NCBI GenBank assembly: GCA_002255955.1
Contig: NKIM01000026.1
Location: 1 to 64,000 of the forward strand
DNA: 64,000 nt
Source: Burkholderiales bacterium PBB2
GTDB taxonomy: Bacteria; Pseudomonadota; Gammaproteobacteria; Burkholderiales; Burkholderiaceae_C
Direction: 5' to 3'
In this document: in pieces, positions 50,333 to 61,392 of the stretch
Numbering within the stretch: the first letter of the stretch is position 1
How the letters are laid out: every line of letters starts with the position of its first letter
Translations under genes and position numbers: made by a program
The notes under the pieces: generated by a model
What the model saw: only the letters and a program-made list of their open reading frames with translations
The model's database searches: none
What the model was told of the DNA's origin: nothing

Positions 50333-51246
50333 GTGATTTTTTCTCTGACGGTTGGTCCATGTTCGTGGCCGGCGTGACGGTTGCAGGCCTGATCTTCTGC
50401 ATCATCTTGCTGCTGATCGCCGCCCGCCACCGCGTCATGGCCAGCGACAACAGCACCGGCCATGTCTGGGACGAAGACCTGCGCGAGATGAACAACCCGC
50501 TGCCGCGCTGGTGGGCGATTCTGTTCGTCCTGACCGTGGTGTTCGCCGGCATTTACCTGGCGGCTTACCCGGGCCTCGGCGCCCGCAAGGGCTCACTCGG
50601 CTGGAGCAGTGCCGGCCAGTACGAAAAAGAGCAGGCCGATGCCCACAAGGCCATGAGCGCCCTGTACGCCAAGTTCAACGGCAAGCCGGTGGAACAGCTG
50701 GCTCAGAACCCGGAAGCCATGGCCATCGGAGAGCGCCTGTTCGCCAACAACTGCGCCGGTTGCCATGGCTCGGACGCCAAGGGCAGCAAGGGCTTCCCCA
50801 ACCTGACCGACAGCGACTGGCTCTACGGCGGTTCGCACGACACCATCGTGCAGACCATCACCAACGGCCGCAACGGCGTCATGCCGCCCATGGCCGCCGC
50901 CGTGGGCACCGCTGAAGACGTGCGCAACCTGGCCAACTATGTGCTGAGCCTGTCCGGCAGCGCCCACAACTCCATCGCCGCACAAAAGGGCAAGGAGAAG
51001 TTCGGTGCCTGCGCAGCCTGCCACGGCGCGGACGGCAAGGGCAATCAAGCCCTGGGTGCCCCCAACCTGAGCGACAAGATCTGGTTGCATGGCTGGGGTG
51101 AAGATGCCGTCATGGCCATGATCAACAACGGCAAGAACAATCTGATGCCGGCCCAGTCGACCCGACTGAGCGCGGAGCAGATCCAGGTCTTGGGCGCCTA
51201 TGTCTGGAGCCTGTCCAACAACAAAGCCGTGGCTTCGGCCCCTTGA
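50329..51246 (+). CDS. ccoP: Cytochrome c oxidase, cbb3-type, subunit III
   Basis: WDEDLREMNNPLPRWW and two CxxCH motifs (NNCAGCHGSDAKG, GACAACHGADGKG). Confidence 0.95.
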   Translation: MSDFFSDGWSMFVAGVTVAGLIFCIILLLIAARHRVMASDNSTGHVWDEDLREMNNPLPRWWAILFVLTVVFAGIYLAAYPGLGARKGSLGWSSAGQYEKEQADAHKAMSALYAKFNGKPVEQLAQNPEAMAIGERLFANNCAGCHGSDAKGSKGFPNLTDSDWLYGGSHDTIVQTITNGRNGVMPPMAAAVGTAEDVRNLANYVLSLSGSAHNSIAAQKGKEKFGACAACHGADGKGNQALGAPNLSDKIWLHGWGEDAVMAMINNGKNNLMPAQSTRLSAEQIQVLGAYVWSLSNNKAVASAP

Positions 51247-51256
51247 GTGATCGACC

Positions 51257-52774
51257 ATGACTGAAGCCCGGGCAGTACCGCCGGCGCCCCGCGTCGGACC
51301 GGCCATCGCTTCTGCTCCCTCGGCCGCCAAGGCGGCCGACGGTGAGGATGCCGTGGTGGAAATCATCTCGCTCTACGCAGCGCAGAAAAAGATCTACCCC
51401 CGCGCCGTGTCCGGCCTCTTCGCCTCCTGGCGTTGGGCGCTGGTCTGGTTCACGCAGGTCCTGTTTTACGGTCTGCCCTGGCTGCTCTGGAACGACCGGC
51501 AGGCGGTGCTCTTCGAGCTCGCCAGCCGGCGTTTTTACATTTTTGGCCTGGTCCTGTATCCGCAGGACTTCATCTACCTGACTGGGCTGTTGCTGATCTC
51601 GGCCTATGCCCTGTTCCTGTTCACCGCCGTGGCCGGGCGGCTGTGGTGCGGCTATGCCTGCCCGCAGACGGTCTACACCGAAATTTTCTTGTGGATCGAG
51701 CGCCAGTTCGAGGGTGACCGCCAAGCCCGCATGAAGCTGGATGCCTCGCCCTGGGGTTTCAACAAGCTCTGGCGCAAGGGCGGCAAGCAGGCCGTGTGGA
51801 TCACCGTGGCCCTGTGGACCGGCTTCACCTTTGTCGGCTATTTCACACCCATCAAATCGCTCTGGGCCGAGGCTTTCACGCTCAGCTTCGGACCCTGGGA
51901 ATGGTTCTGGGTGCTGTTCTATGCCTTCGCGACGTATGGCTTCGCGGGCTTCATGCGCGAGCAGGTCTGCAAGTACATGTGCCCCTACGCGCGCTTCCAG
52001 AGCGCCATGTTCGACAAGGACACGCTGATCATCAGCTACGACGCCGAGCGCGGCGAGCCGCGCGGTTCGCGCAGCAAGAAAGCCAGTGTGGACGACGTCA
52101 AGGCCGCCGGTCTGGGCTCCTGCATCGATTGCACCCTGTGCGTGCAGGTCTGTCCGACGGGCATCGACATCCGCCAGGGCTTGCAGTACGAGTGCATCGG
52201 TTGTGCCGCCTGCATCGACGTCTGCGACGGTGTCATGGACAAGATGAACTACCCGCGTGGCCTGATTCGCTACGACACGCAAAACGGCCTGCAGCAGCAC
52301 CTGAGTCCGGCGCAAAAGCTGCGCCGCATGTTCCGCCCGCGCGTGATCATCTACACCGTGGTCTTGTTTGTGCTATGCACGGCCTTGCTGGCCAGCCTGC
52401 TGTTCCTGCGCAGCCCCGTCAAGCTCGATGTGGTGCGCGACCGCGGCGTGTTGGCCCGGGTGGTGGAAGATGGTTATGTGGAAAACCTCTACCGCCTGCA
52501 GGTGATGAATGCCACCGAGCAGAATCACCGTTACCAGGTGACGGTCAGCGGCATGGACGGCATCAAGCTGGAGCAAGCGGCCGAACTCAGCGTGGCACCG
52601 GCCGAGGCGCGCTGGCTGACGCTGTCGGTGCGGGTGCCGCCCGAGACAGCGGCCCGCGCGGCGCAAGATCACAAGGGTTCACACGCGATCGAGTTCCAGC
52701 TGCGCAGCCTCGACGGCGCCAGCAGCGGCGCGACCGTCGTGCATGAAAAATCAACCTTCATCGTGCCACGCTGA
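51257..52774 (+). CDS. ccoG: Cytochrome c oxidase accessory protein CcoG (FixG/RdxA)
   Basis: GRLWCGYACPQTVYTEIFLWIER, CIDCTLCVQVCPTGIDIRQGLQYECIGCAACIDVCD. Confidence 0.95.
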   Translation: MTEARAVPPAPRVGPAIASAPSAAKAADGEDAVVEIISLYAAQKKIYPRAVSGLFASWRWALVWFTQVLFYGLPWLLWNDRQAVLFELASRRFYIFGLVLYPQDFIYLTGLLLISAYALFLFTAVAGRLWCGYACPQTVYTEIFLWIERQFEGDRQARMKLDASPWGFNKLWRKGGKQAVWITVALWTGFTFVGYFTPIKSLWAEAFTLSFGPWEWFWVLFYAFATYGFAGFMREQVCKYMCPYARFQSAMFDKDTLIISYDAERGEPRGSRSKKASVDDVKAAGLGSCIDCTLCVQVCPTGIDIRQGLQYECIGCAACIDVCDGVMDKMNYPRGLIRYDTQNGLQQHLSPAQKLRRMFRPRVIIYTVVLFVLCTALLASLLFLRSPVKLDVVRDRGVLARVVEDGYVENLYRLQVMNATEQNHRYQVTVSGMDGIKLEQAAELSVAPAEARWLTLSVRVPPETAARAAQDHKGSHAIEFQLRSLDGASSGATVVHEKSTFIVPR

Positions 52775-52810
52775 GCTCAGCTCGGCGCGCACACACCGGA
52801 GACGAAACGC

Positions 52811-53050
52811 ATGAGCCAGAACCTCAAGCCCGAAAACGATGCCTCGCCCTGGTGGCGCACCCCCATGATGTGGCTGGTGGTCGGCGGCCCCTTGCTGGTG
52901 GTGGTGGCCAGCTTCATCACCCTGAGCCTTGCCATCGGTCACCCCGATCCGGTGCTGGAAGACAAGGTCGTGGCCAACAAGGCCAGCGGTGCCAAAGCCT
53001 TGATTCCGGCGCGCGAGGCGCGCAACCACGCAGCCACTGGCGGGCAGTGA
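52811..53050 (+). CDS. Short FixH/CcoH-family protein
   Basis: WWRTPMMWLVVGGPLLVVVASFITLSLAIGHPDPVLED...AREARNHAATG, position after ccoG. Confidence 0.7.
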   Translation: MSQNLKPENDASPWWRTPMMWLVVGGPLLVVVASFITLSLAIGHPDPVLEDKVVANKASGAKALIPAREARNHAATGGQ

Positions 53051-53052
53051 TC

Positions 53053-53355
53053 ATGGACACCGCTGATCGTTCCGAATCGGCAGTTCCCAAACAAGGCAGC
53101 CGCTGGGCCATGGCTGTGGCCTGGCCTTCATTTTTCATGGCTGGGGTGATGGAGGCTCTGGTGTTCGCGGTCGTGGACCCCAGTGACCTGACTTGGTTCG
53201 GCGCCGAGCGCCTGGATTGGTCGCGCCAGGCGGTCTACACCGTCAGCTTCATGATCTTCTGGCTGGTTATCAGCCTTTCGGCCAGTGTCAGCGTGATGCT
53301 GGCCACGCTGCCGGATGTGCCGGAGGATGCGCATCCCCGCGGCTGGCCGCGCTGA
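53053..53355 (+). CDS. Hypothetical 4-cysteine-free membrane protein of the cbb3 cluster
   Basis: 100-aa ORF with two TM helices (AVAWPSFFMAGVMEALVFAVV, VYTVSFMIFWLVISLSASVSVML). Confidence 0.6.
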   Translation: MDTADRSESAVPKQGSRWAMAVAWPSFFMAGVMEALVFAVVDPSDLTWFGAERLDWSRQAVYTVSFMIFWLVISLSASVSVMLATLPDVPEDAHPRGWPR

Positions 53356-53412
53356 GGCCGGCCACGCAGACTGCCGCTTCGAATTGGCTCGCCATGATCG
53401 GCGGCGGCCAGC

Positions 53413-53444
53413 AAAAAGGCCTTCGGATGTCCGAAGGCCTTTTG
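53413..53444. terminator. Bidirectional rho-independent terminator
   Basis: AAAAGGCCTTCGGATGTCCGAAGGCCTTTT between convergent genes. Confidence 0.75.
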
Positions 53445-53481
53445 TTTTGCCGAGCCGCTCTTGCTCGCGGCGGCGTCGGGC

Positions 53482-54294
53482 TCAGCAGTTGCTGTTGTTG
53501 ACCAGCTTTTGCAGGCCAGCCTGGTCGAGGATGCGCAGATGGCGCTGCTTCACTTCCAGCAGGCCTTCTTCCTGGAACTTGGAAAAGGTGCGGCTGACGG
53601 TCTCCAGCTTCAGTCCCAGATAACTGCCAATTTCCTCGCGCGTCATGCGCAGCACCAGGGCGGCGGCCGAAAAGCCGCGGGCTTGCAGGCGCTGGGTCAG
53701 GTTGAGCAGGAAAGCGGCCAGGCGCTCCTCGGCGCGCATGCTGCCCAGCAGCAGCATCACGCCGTGGTCGCGCACGATCTCGCGGCTCATGATCTTGTGG
53801 AACTGACGCTGCAGGTCGGTGAACTCGCGCGACAGCTCTTCGAGTTGTTCGAAGGGGATCACGCAGACCTGGGAGTCTTCCAGCGCGACGGCGTCGCAGC
53901 TGTGGCGGTCGGTGCTGATGCCGTCCAGGCCCAGCAACTCGCCGGCCATCTGGAAGCCGGTGACCTGGTCGCGGCCGTCTTCCGAAGACACGCAGGTCTT
54001 GAAGAAACCGGTGCGCACCGCGTAGAGCGACTGGAACTCGTCACCGCTGCGGAACAGCGTGTCGCCGCGCGCCACGCTGCGGCGGGTGGCCACCAGCTGG
54101 TCCAGCTGATCCAGGTCGCCGGAAGACAAGCCCACTGGCAGGCACAGCTCGCGCAAATTGCAGCTGGAGCAGGCGACCTTCAGCGGTTCGAACTTGATGG
54201 GGACGGTGGCATTCATCGTGTGCTTTTTAAGGGATTCGCAGGCAGCAGGCGAAGCAGACTGGGGCTGCGGGACTTCCAGATTTTTCACGGACAT
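53482..54294 (-). CDS. fnr: FNR-type Crp family transcriptional regulator
   Basis: CSSCNLRELCLPVGL (N-terminal Cys cluster), DRHSCDAVALEDSQVCVIPF, MTREEIGSYLGLKLETVSRTFSKFQEEGLL. Start codon uncertain. Confidence 0.9.
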   Translation of the reverse strand: MSVKNLEVPQPQSASPAACESLKKHTMNATVPIKFEPLKVACSSCNLRELCLPVGLSSGDLDQLDQLVATRRSVARGDTLFRSGDEFQSLYAVRTGFFKTCVSSEDGRDQVTGFQMAGELLGLDGISTDRHSCDAVALEDSQVCVIPFEQLEELSREFTDLQRQFHKIMSREIVRDHGVMLLLGSMRAEERLAAFLLNLTQRLQARGFSAAALVLRMTREEIGSYLGLKLETVSRTFSKFQEEGLLEVKQRHLRILDQAGLQKLVNNSNC

Positions 54295-54350
54295 GAGCAT
54301 GATGCACCTCAAACATGGGTGCATTGTTGAGTCGACAATGCGCGCCGAGC

Positions 54351-54364
54351 TTGATCCTTGTCAA
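54351..54364. promoter_or_regulatory. Candidate FNR box in the fnr-hemN intergenic region
   Basis: TTGATCCTTGTCAA, 9 of 10 consensus positions, 35 bp upstream of ATG 54399. Confidence 0.65.
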
Positions 54365-54398
54365 GTCGATCCGCCAAAGCCTTGGCAAAGTGCGGCTC

Positions 54399-55865
54399 AT
54401 GGTACAGAACATTCAAGACCGCAGCCCTCAGCGCGCCGAGACAGCGCCGGCCTCTTCGGCCATGGTGGGGGCACCCGCTGCCGCGCAAATCAATGAAGCG
54501 CTGCTGCGCCGCTTCGATGTTTCCGGCCCTCGCTACACCTCCTACCCGACGGCCGACCGCTTCGTGGAAGCGTTCACCATCGAGCAGTACCAGCAGGCCC
54601 TGACGCAACGCGCGGGCGGTTCGCAGGTCGGTGGCAACACGCCGCTGTCGCTCTATGTCCACATTCCGTTCTGCGAATCGGTCTGTTACTACTGTGCCTG
54701 CAACAAGGTCATCACCAAGCACCATGACCGGGCCACCGAGTACCTGCAGGCCCTGGCGACCGAGATGGATCTGACCCTGGAACACCTGGGCCGCGGCGCT
54801 GCGGTTTCGCAGCTGCATTTGGGTGGCGGTTCGCCGACCTTTCTGAGCGATGCAGAGCTGAGCCAGCTGATGCAGGCCATGTTGGAGCGCTTCCGCCTCG
54901 CACCCGGCGCCGAGGTGTCCATCGAGGTGGATCCGCGCACCGTCAGCGTCGAGCGCCTGGCCCATCTGCGCCAGCTGGGCTTCAACCGCCTGAGCTTTGG
55001 CGTGCAGGACTTTGACCCCGAGGTGCAAAAAGCCGTGCATCGCCAGCAGAGCTACGAGAGCGTCGAAGCGCTGATGGTGTCGGCCCGCGCTTTGGGTTTC
55101 GAATCCACCAATGTCGATCTGATCTACGGCCTGCCGCTGCAAACGCCCGAGTCGTTCGCGCGCACCATCGAGCAGGTGGGGGCGCTCAAGCCCGACCGCA
55201 TCGCGCTCTACGGCTACGCCCATTTGCCGCAGCGCTTCAAGCCGCAGCGCCGCATCAACGAGGTCGAGCTGCCGGTGGCGGGCGACAAGGTCACCATGCT
55301 GGCGGCGGCCATCAGCGGCTTTGAGCGCCATGGCTACAGCTATATCGGCATGGATCACTTTGCCTTGGCCAGCGACTCCCTGGCCGTGGCCAAGCGCCAG
55401 GGCCGGCTGCACCGCAATTTCCAGGGCTACAGCACCCAGCCAGACTGTGACCTGATTGCGCTCGGCGTCTCGGCCATCGGCCGGGTGGGTGCCAGCTACA
55501 GCCAGAACGCCAAGACTTTGGACGAGTACTACGACGCGCTGAACCAGGGCCAGCTGCCGATCCAGCGCGGCCTGGCCCTCTCGCGAGACGACATCGTGCG
55601 CCGTGCCGTCATCATGGCCTTGATGTGCCAGGGGCGGCTGGAGTTCGAGTCCATCGAGTTGGCGCATCTGCTCAGCTTTGAGCAGTACTTCAAGCCCGAG
55701 ATGGAACGCATCCGCGAGCTGGCCGAGCAAGGCCTGGTGGTGCTGGAGCCGGGGGCCATCCAGGTCACGCCCATGGGCTGGTATTTCGTGCGCGCAGTTG
55801 CTATGGTGTTTGACCGATACCTGCAAGCCGACCGCAGCCGTGAGCGTTTCTCCCGCATCATCTGA
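54399..55865 (+). CDS. hemN: Oxygen-independent coproporphyrinogen III oxidase
   Basis: RYTSYPTADRF, LYVHIPFCESVCYYCACNKVITK, HLGGGSPTFL. Confidence 0.95.
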   Translation: MVQNIQDRSPQRAETAPASSAMVGAPAAAQINEALLRRFDVSGPRYTSYPTADRFVEAFTIEQYQQALTQRAGGSQVGGNTPLSLYVHIPFCESVCYYCACNKVITKHHDRATEYLQALATEMDLTLEHLGRGAAVSQLHLGGGSPTFLSDAELSQLMQAMLERFRLAPGAEVSIEVDPRTVSVERLAHLRQLGFNRLSFGVQDFDPEVQKAVHRQQSYESVEALMVSARALGFESTNVDLIYGLPLQTPESFARTIEQVGALKPDRIALYGYAHLPQRFKPQRRINEVELPVAGDKVTMLAAAISGFERHGYSYIGMDHFALASDSLAVAKRQGRLHRNFQGYSTQPDCDLIALGVSAIGRVGASYSQNAKTLDEYYDALNQGQLPIQRGLALSRDDIVRRAVIMALMCQGRLEFESIELAHLLSFEQYFKPEMERIRELAEQGLVVLEPGAIQVTPMGWYFVRAVAMVFDRYLQADRSRERFSRII

Positions 55866-55870
55866 TTCCC

Positions 55871-56581
55871 ATGCTTGACGCCAGCCTGGCCGCGTCCGCC
55901 GCCCTGATGGGGCTGGCGGGCACGCCGCACTGCCTGGCCATGTGCGGCGCCACCTGCGCGGCGGCGGGCGCGCGCTCGCCGCTCGCCTTCCAGTTCGGCC
56001 GCCTGCTCGGCTACAGCCTGGCTGGGGCCGTGGCGGCCGCCAGCATGCAGCTGCTCAGTCAGATGGGCCAGGCCACGGCCCTGCTGCGGCCTTTCTGGGT
56101 GCTCATCCACGTGGCGGCTTTTCTGCTCGGCATGTCCTTGCTGTGGCGGGGGCGCCAGCCGGCCTGGATGGAGCGTTGGGGTCAGGATGTGGCGCGCCAG
56201 GTCGAAGTGCCCGTGGCCGGTTTGCGGCAGGGTGGGGTGGCTTGGGCTGGCTCCAGGCGCGCAGCCCGGGCAGGCCTGGCCGGCCTGGCCTGGGTGGCCT
56301 GGCCTTGTGGGCTGTTGCAGTCGGCCCTGCTGCTCTCGGCCCTGGCCTCGGGGCCGGCGCAGGGTGGTGCGGTGATGGCCAGTTTTGCCCTGAGCTCGGG
56401 TGCCGGTCTCGCACTCGGGCCTTGGCTGCTGCGTCGCCTGCGCCAGTCCAAGGACGGCGGCGCCGAGGGTTTGCGCTGGTCCGTGCGCCTGGGCGGCCTG
56501 GGCCTGGCCTCCGCTTCGGCCTGGGCTTTGGGTCACGGGGTGTGGGCGCAGATAGCCGCCGTGTGCAGCCAGTGGGCCTGA
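55871..56581 (+). CDS. Sulfite exporter TauE/SafE family membrane protein
   Basis: LMGLAGTPHCLAMCGATCAAAG, multiple TM segments, follows hemN near the cbb3 cluster. Confidence 0.75.
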   Translation: MLDASLAASAALMGLAGTPHCLAMCGATCAAAGARSPLAFQFGRLLGYSLAGAVAAASMQLLSQMGQATALLRPFWVLIHVAAFLLGMSLLWRGRQPAWMERWGQDVARQVEVPVAGLRQGGVAWAGSRRAARAGLAGLAWVAWPCGLLQSALLLSALASGPAQGGAVMASFALSSGAGLALGPWLLRRLRQSKDGGAEGLRWSVRLGGLGLASASAWALGHGVWAQIAAVCSQWA

Positions 56582-56703
56582 TTCAGGCGCCGAAATGCCA
56601 AGACTTATATAAGACTTGAGTCCGCAGCCGGCGCCGCTGACTTAGAATCGGCGCCCTAATCGTTCCACTCCTTGGGCCTGAAGATGGCCGATCTGGAAAT
56701 CAC

Positions 56704-58941
56704 ATGACAGCAACGCAGCCGACCATCATCTACACCCTGACCGACGAAGCCCCGCTGCTGGCGACGGCCTCGTTCCTGCCCATCGTGCAGGCCTTCACGG
56801 CGCCGGCCGGCGTTCGTGTCGAGACCAGCGACATCTCCGTGGCCGGTCGCATCCTGGGCCAGTTCCCGGAGTTCCTGAGCGAAGAGCAGCGCGTGCCCGA
56901 CCGCCTGTCGGAGCTGGGCAAGCTGACCCTGAAGCCGGAAGCCAACATCATCAAGCTGCCCAATATCAGCGCGTCGGTGGCGCAGCTGAAGGCGGCGATC
57001 AAGGAGCTGCAAGGCAAGGGCTACCCGATCCCGGATTACCCGGAAAGCCCCAAGACCGACGAAGAAAAAGACATCCGCGCCCGCTACGGCAAGTGCATCG
57101 GCAGCGCGGTGAACCCGGTGCTGCGTGAAGGCAATTCCGACCGCCGCGCCCCCAAGGCCGTCAAGGAATACGCCCGCAAGAACCCGCACAGCATGGCCGA
57201 CTGGAGCCAGGCTTCGCGCTCGCATGTCTCGCACATGCATGGCGGCGATTTCTACCATGGCGAAAAGTCCATGACCCTGGACCGCGCGCGCAACGTCAAG
57301 ATGGAGCTGATCACCAAGAGCGGTCAGACCATCGTGCTCAAGCCCAAGGTGGCCCTGCTGGACCGTGAGGTCATCGACAGCATGTTTATGAGCAAGAAGG
57401 CGCTGCTGGAGTTCTACGAGAAGGAAATCGAAGACGCGCGCCAGACCGGCGTGATGTTCTCGCTGCACGTCAAGGCCACCATGATGAAGGTCTCGCACCC
57501 CATCGTGTTCGGCCACTGCGTGCGCATCTTCTACCGTGAGGCTTTCGAGAAGCACGGCAAGCTGTTCGACGAGCTGGGCATCAATGTCAACAACGGCATG
57601 GTCGATCTGTACAACAAGATCGCCACCCTGCCGCAGAGCAAGCAAGACGAGATCAAGCGCGATCTGCATGCCTGCCACGAGCACCGCCCCGAGCTGGCCA
57701 TGGTCGACTCGGCCAAGGGCATCACCAATTTCCATTCGCCCAACGACATCATCGTCGACGCGTCCATGCCGGCCATGATCCGCAATGGCGGCAAGATGTG
57801 GGGCGCCGACGGCCGCCTGAAGGACGTCAAGGCCGTGATGCCGGAATCGACCTTCGCCCGCATCTACCAGGAGATGATCAACTTCTGCAAGTGGCACGGC
57901 GCCTTCGACCCCAAGACCATGGGCACGGTGCCCAATGTCGGTCTGATGGCCCAGCAGGCCGAAGAGTACGGCTCGCACGACAAGACCTTCGAGATCCCCG
58001 AAGACGGCGTGGCCAACATCACCGATCTGGACACCGGCGAAGTGCTGATGAGCCAGAACGTGGAGCAGGGCGACATCTGGCGCATGTGCCAGTGCAAGGA
58101 CGCCGCCATCCGCGATTGGGTCAAGCTGGCCGTCAACCGTGCTCGCAACTCCGGCATGCCGGTGGTGTTCTGGCTCGATCAGTACCGCCCGCATGAGGCC
58201 CAGCTGATCACCAAGGTCAAGATGTACCTGCACGAGCACAACACGGCCGGTCTGGACATTCAGATCATGAGCCAGGTTCGCGCCATGCGTTACACCCTGG
58301 AGCGCGTGATTCGCGGTCTGGACACCATCAGCGCGACCGGCAACATCCTGCGCGACTACCTGACCGACCTGTTCCCCATCATGGAACTGGGCACCTCGGC
58401 CAAGATGCTGTCCATCGTGCCGCTGATGGCCGGTGGCGGCATGTACGAAACCGGCGCCGGCGGTTCGGCCCCCAAGCATGTGCAGCAGCTGGTGGAAGAG
58501 AACCACTTGCGCTGGGATTCGCTGGGTGAGTTCCTGGCCCTGGCAGTCAGCCTGGAAGACCTGGGCCTGAAGAACAACAACCCCAGGGCCAAGTTGCTGG
58601 CCAAGACGCTGGATGCCGCCACGGGCCAGCTGCTGGACAACAACAAGAACCCCAGCCCCAAGACCGGCCAGCTGGACAACCGCGGCAGCCAGTTCTACCT
58701 GGCCCTGTACTGGGCCCAGGCTCTGGCCGGGCAGAGCGAGGATGCCGAACTGGCCGCCAAGTTCGCGCCCCTGGCCAAGGCTCTGGCCGAGAAGGAATCG
58801 GCCATCGTCGCCGAGCTGGCTGCGGTGCAAGGCAAGCCGGCCGACATCGGCGGTTACTACAAGCCCGACATGGCCAAGCTGGCCGAAGTGATGCGCCCGA
58901 GCGCCAGCTTCAACGCCGCCCTGGCCACGATGCTGGGCTGA
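56704..58941 (+). CDS. NADP-dependent isocitrate dehydrogenase, monomeric type
   Basis: [23 protein letters not shown]...[26 protein letters not shown], 745 aa, IDH-II layout. Confidence 0.95.
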   Translation: MTATQPTIIYTLTDEAPLLATASFLPIVQAFTAPAGVRVETSDISVAGRILGQFPEFLSEEQRVPDRLSELGKLTLKPEANIIKLPNISASVAQLKAAIKELQGKGYPIPDYPESPKTDEEKDIRARYGKCIGSAVNPVLREGNSDRRAPKAVKEYARKNPHSMADWSQASRSHVSHMHGGDFYHGEKSMTLDRARNVKMELITKSGQTIVLKPKVALLDREVIDSMFMSKKALLEFYEKEIEDARQTGVMFSLHVKATMMKVSHPIVFGHCVRIFYREAFEKHGKLFDELGINVNNGMVDLYNKIATLPQSKQDEIKRDLHACHEHRPELAMVDSAKGITNFHSPNDIIVDASMPAMIRNGGKMWGADGRLKDVKAVMPESTFARIYQEMINFCKWHGAFDPKTMGTVPNVGLMAQQAEEYGSHDKTFEIPEDGVANITDLDTGEVLMSQNVEQGDIWRMCQCKDAAIRDWVKLAVNRARNSGMPVVFWLDQYRPHEAQLITKVKMYLHEHNTAGLDIQIMSQVRAMRYTLERVIRGLDTISATGNILRDYLTDLFPIMELGTSAKMLSIVPLMAGGGMYETGAGGSAPKHVQQLVEENHLRWDSLGEFLALAVSLEDLGLKNNNPRAKLLAKTLDAATGQLLDNNKNPSPKTGQLDNRGSQFYLALYWAQALAGQSEDAELAAKFAPLAKALAEKESAIVAELAAVQGKPADIGGYYKPDMAKLAEVMRPSASFNAALATMLG

Positions 58942-59125
58942 TCAGCCACGGCGTCTTGAGCGCCTGACCCGCCGCCGTTTGCACCCTGCAAACGGCGGCG
59001 GCCCCGAGAGAAAGCCGGTGCCCTGCATCGGCTTTTTCATATCCCGGCTTCGTCATTGAATGCCGCTAGAATTTTTGGCTGCCTTCTACGAGAGGGCATC
59101 CCGTCCCCTTCGGAGTACCTCCTAC

Positions 59126-60379
<1,254 letters not shown>

Positions 60380-60420
60380 GTTGGCGGTCCGGCCCTGGCG
60401 CCGGAGACCTGCTGCGCACA

Positions 60421-60449
60421 AAAAAAGGCCCGCATCTGCGGGCCTTTTT
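60421..60449 (+). terminator. Rho-independent terminator
   Basis: AAAAAAGGCCCGC-ATCT-GCGGGCCTTTTT. Confidence 0.75.
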
Positions 60450-60564
60450 GCTTGGGGGACTGAGCCGTGGCACATGGCCGGGTGGCGGGTCCTCTTCGCC
60501 TGGGGTCAGCGGGCTGACCGAGTGCTCAGCGTTTCGCCGGTGCTGCCACCAGCGAGCGCCAGTC

Positions 60565-60813
60565 TCAGGCGGCTTCGCTGAGTTCTTCCTGCGCTTGCGC
60601 GGTCGTGGAATACAGCGGGGTGATGTTCTGGGCCAGCTGGCCTTTGGGGCCTTGCACCAGCTCGTAACTCACCTTGCCGCCTTGTTGCAGGGTTCGAAAA
60701 CCCTCCATCTGGATGGCTGAAAAATGCGCGAACACATCTTCGCCGCCCGCTTCGGGTTCAATAAAGCCAAAACCCTTGGCATCGTTGAACCACTTCACCG
60801 TTCCTATCGTCAT
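60565..60813 (-). CDS. Cold-shock domain protein
   Basis: [39 protein letters not shown] (RNP1/RNP2). Confidence 0.93.
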   Translation of the reverse strand: MTIGTVKWFNDAKGFGFIEPEAGGEDVFAHFSAIQMEGFRTLQQGGKVSYELVQGPKGQLAQNITPLYSTTAQAQEELSEAA

Positions 60814-61035
60814 AACGCCTCCGTCCCGGTGTCTATTGCACCGCGGCGGATTTTTGGCGGCGGCCTGTGCGCTGTCAATTCAGGGCCTGCCCGGATGGGG
60901 GAGACCCTTGGGTGCCCGCGCGCGATGAAAAAGCACGGCACGCCGGTTCAATTCGGCTCTTGTTTTCTCCCCAGTCGGCGCAAGATGGATTTCGCAGGGC
61001 CAGCGGGTATCGGTGGCTCTCGATAGAATCAATCC

Positions 61036-61392
61036 ATGCCAGATTTCCCCAGTCAACCGCCAATGCCACCCGGATTGCCGCCCGGGCGTGAAGATGCCGA
61101 CGGCACGACCACTGTTGAGCGCCTGACGCAGAAAACCGAGCCGCCGCGCCTCTACCAGGTGCTGCTGCTCAACGACGACTTCACACCCATGGAGTTCGTG
61201 GTCATGGTTTTGCAGGAATATTTCCGACATGACCTGGATACGGCCACCCAGATCATGCTCAAAATCCACCACGATGGGCGTGGGGTCTGCGGCGTCTTCA
61301 GCAAGGACGTTGCGGCGACCAAGGTCGAATTGGTGCTGGCGGCCGCAAGGCGCGCCGGCCATCCTTTGCAGTGCATTATGGAGGCCGCATGA
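61036..61392 (+). CDS. clpS: ATP-dependent Clp protease adaptor ClpS
   Basis: [49 protein letters not shown]. Confidence 0.95.
   Translation: MPDFPSQPPMPPGLPPGREDADGTTTVERLTQKTEPPRLYQVLLLNDDFTPMEFVVMVLQEYFRHDLDTATQIMLKIHHDGRGVCGVFSKDVAATKVELVLAAARRAGHPLQCIMEAA

Noticed and set aside
56656-58830. 724-aa minus-strand ORF antisense to isocitrate dehydrogenase, and similar long antisense ORFs over ccoI, ccoN and clpA
   Set aside because: Their + strand partners are well-recognised complete proteins; antisense frames show His/Gly/Asp-rich composition typical of GC-rich shadow ORFs.
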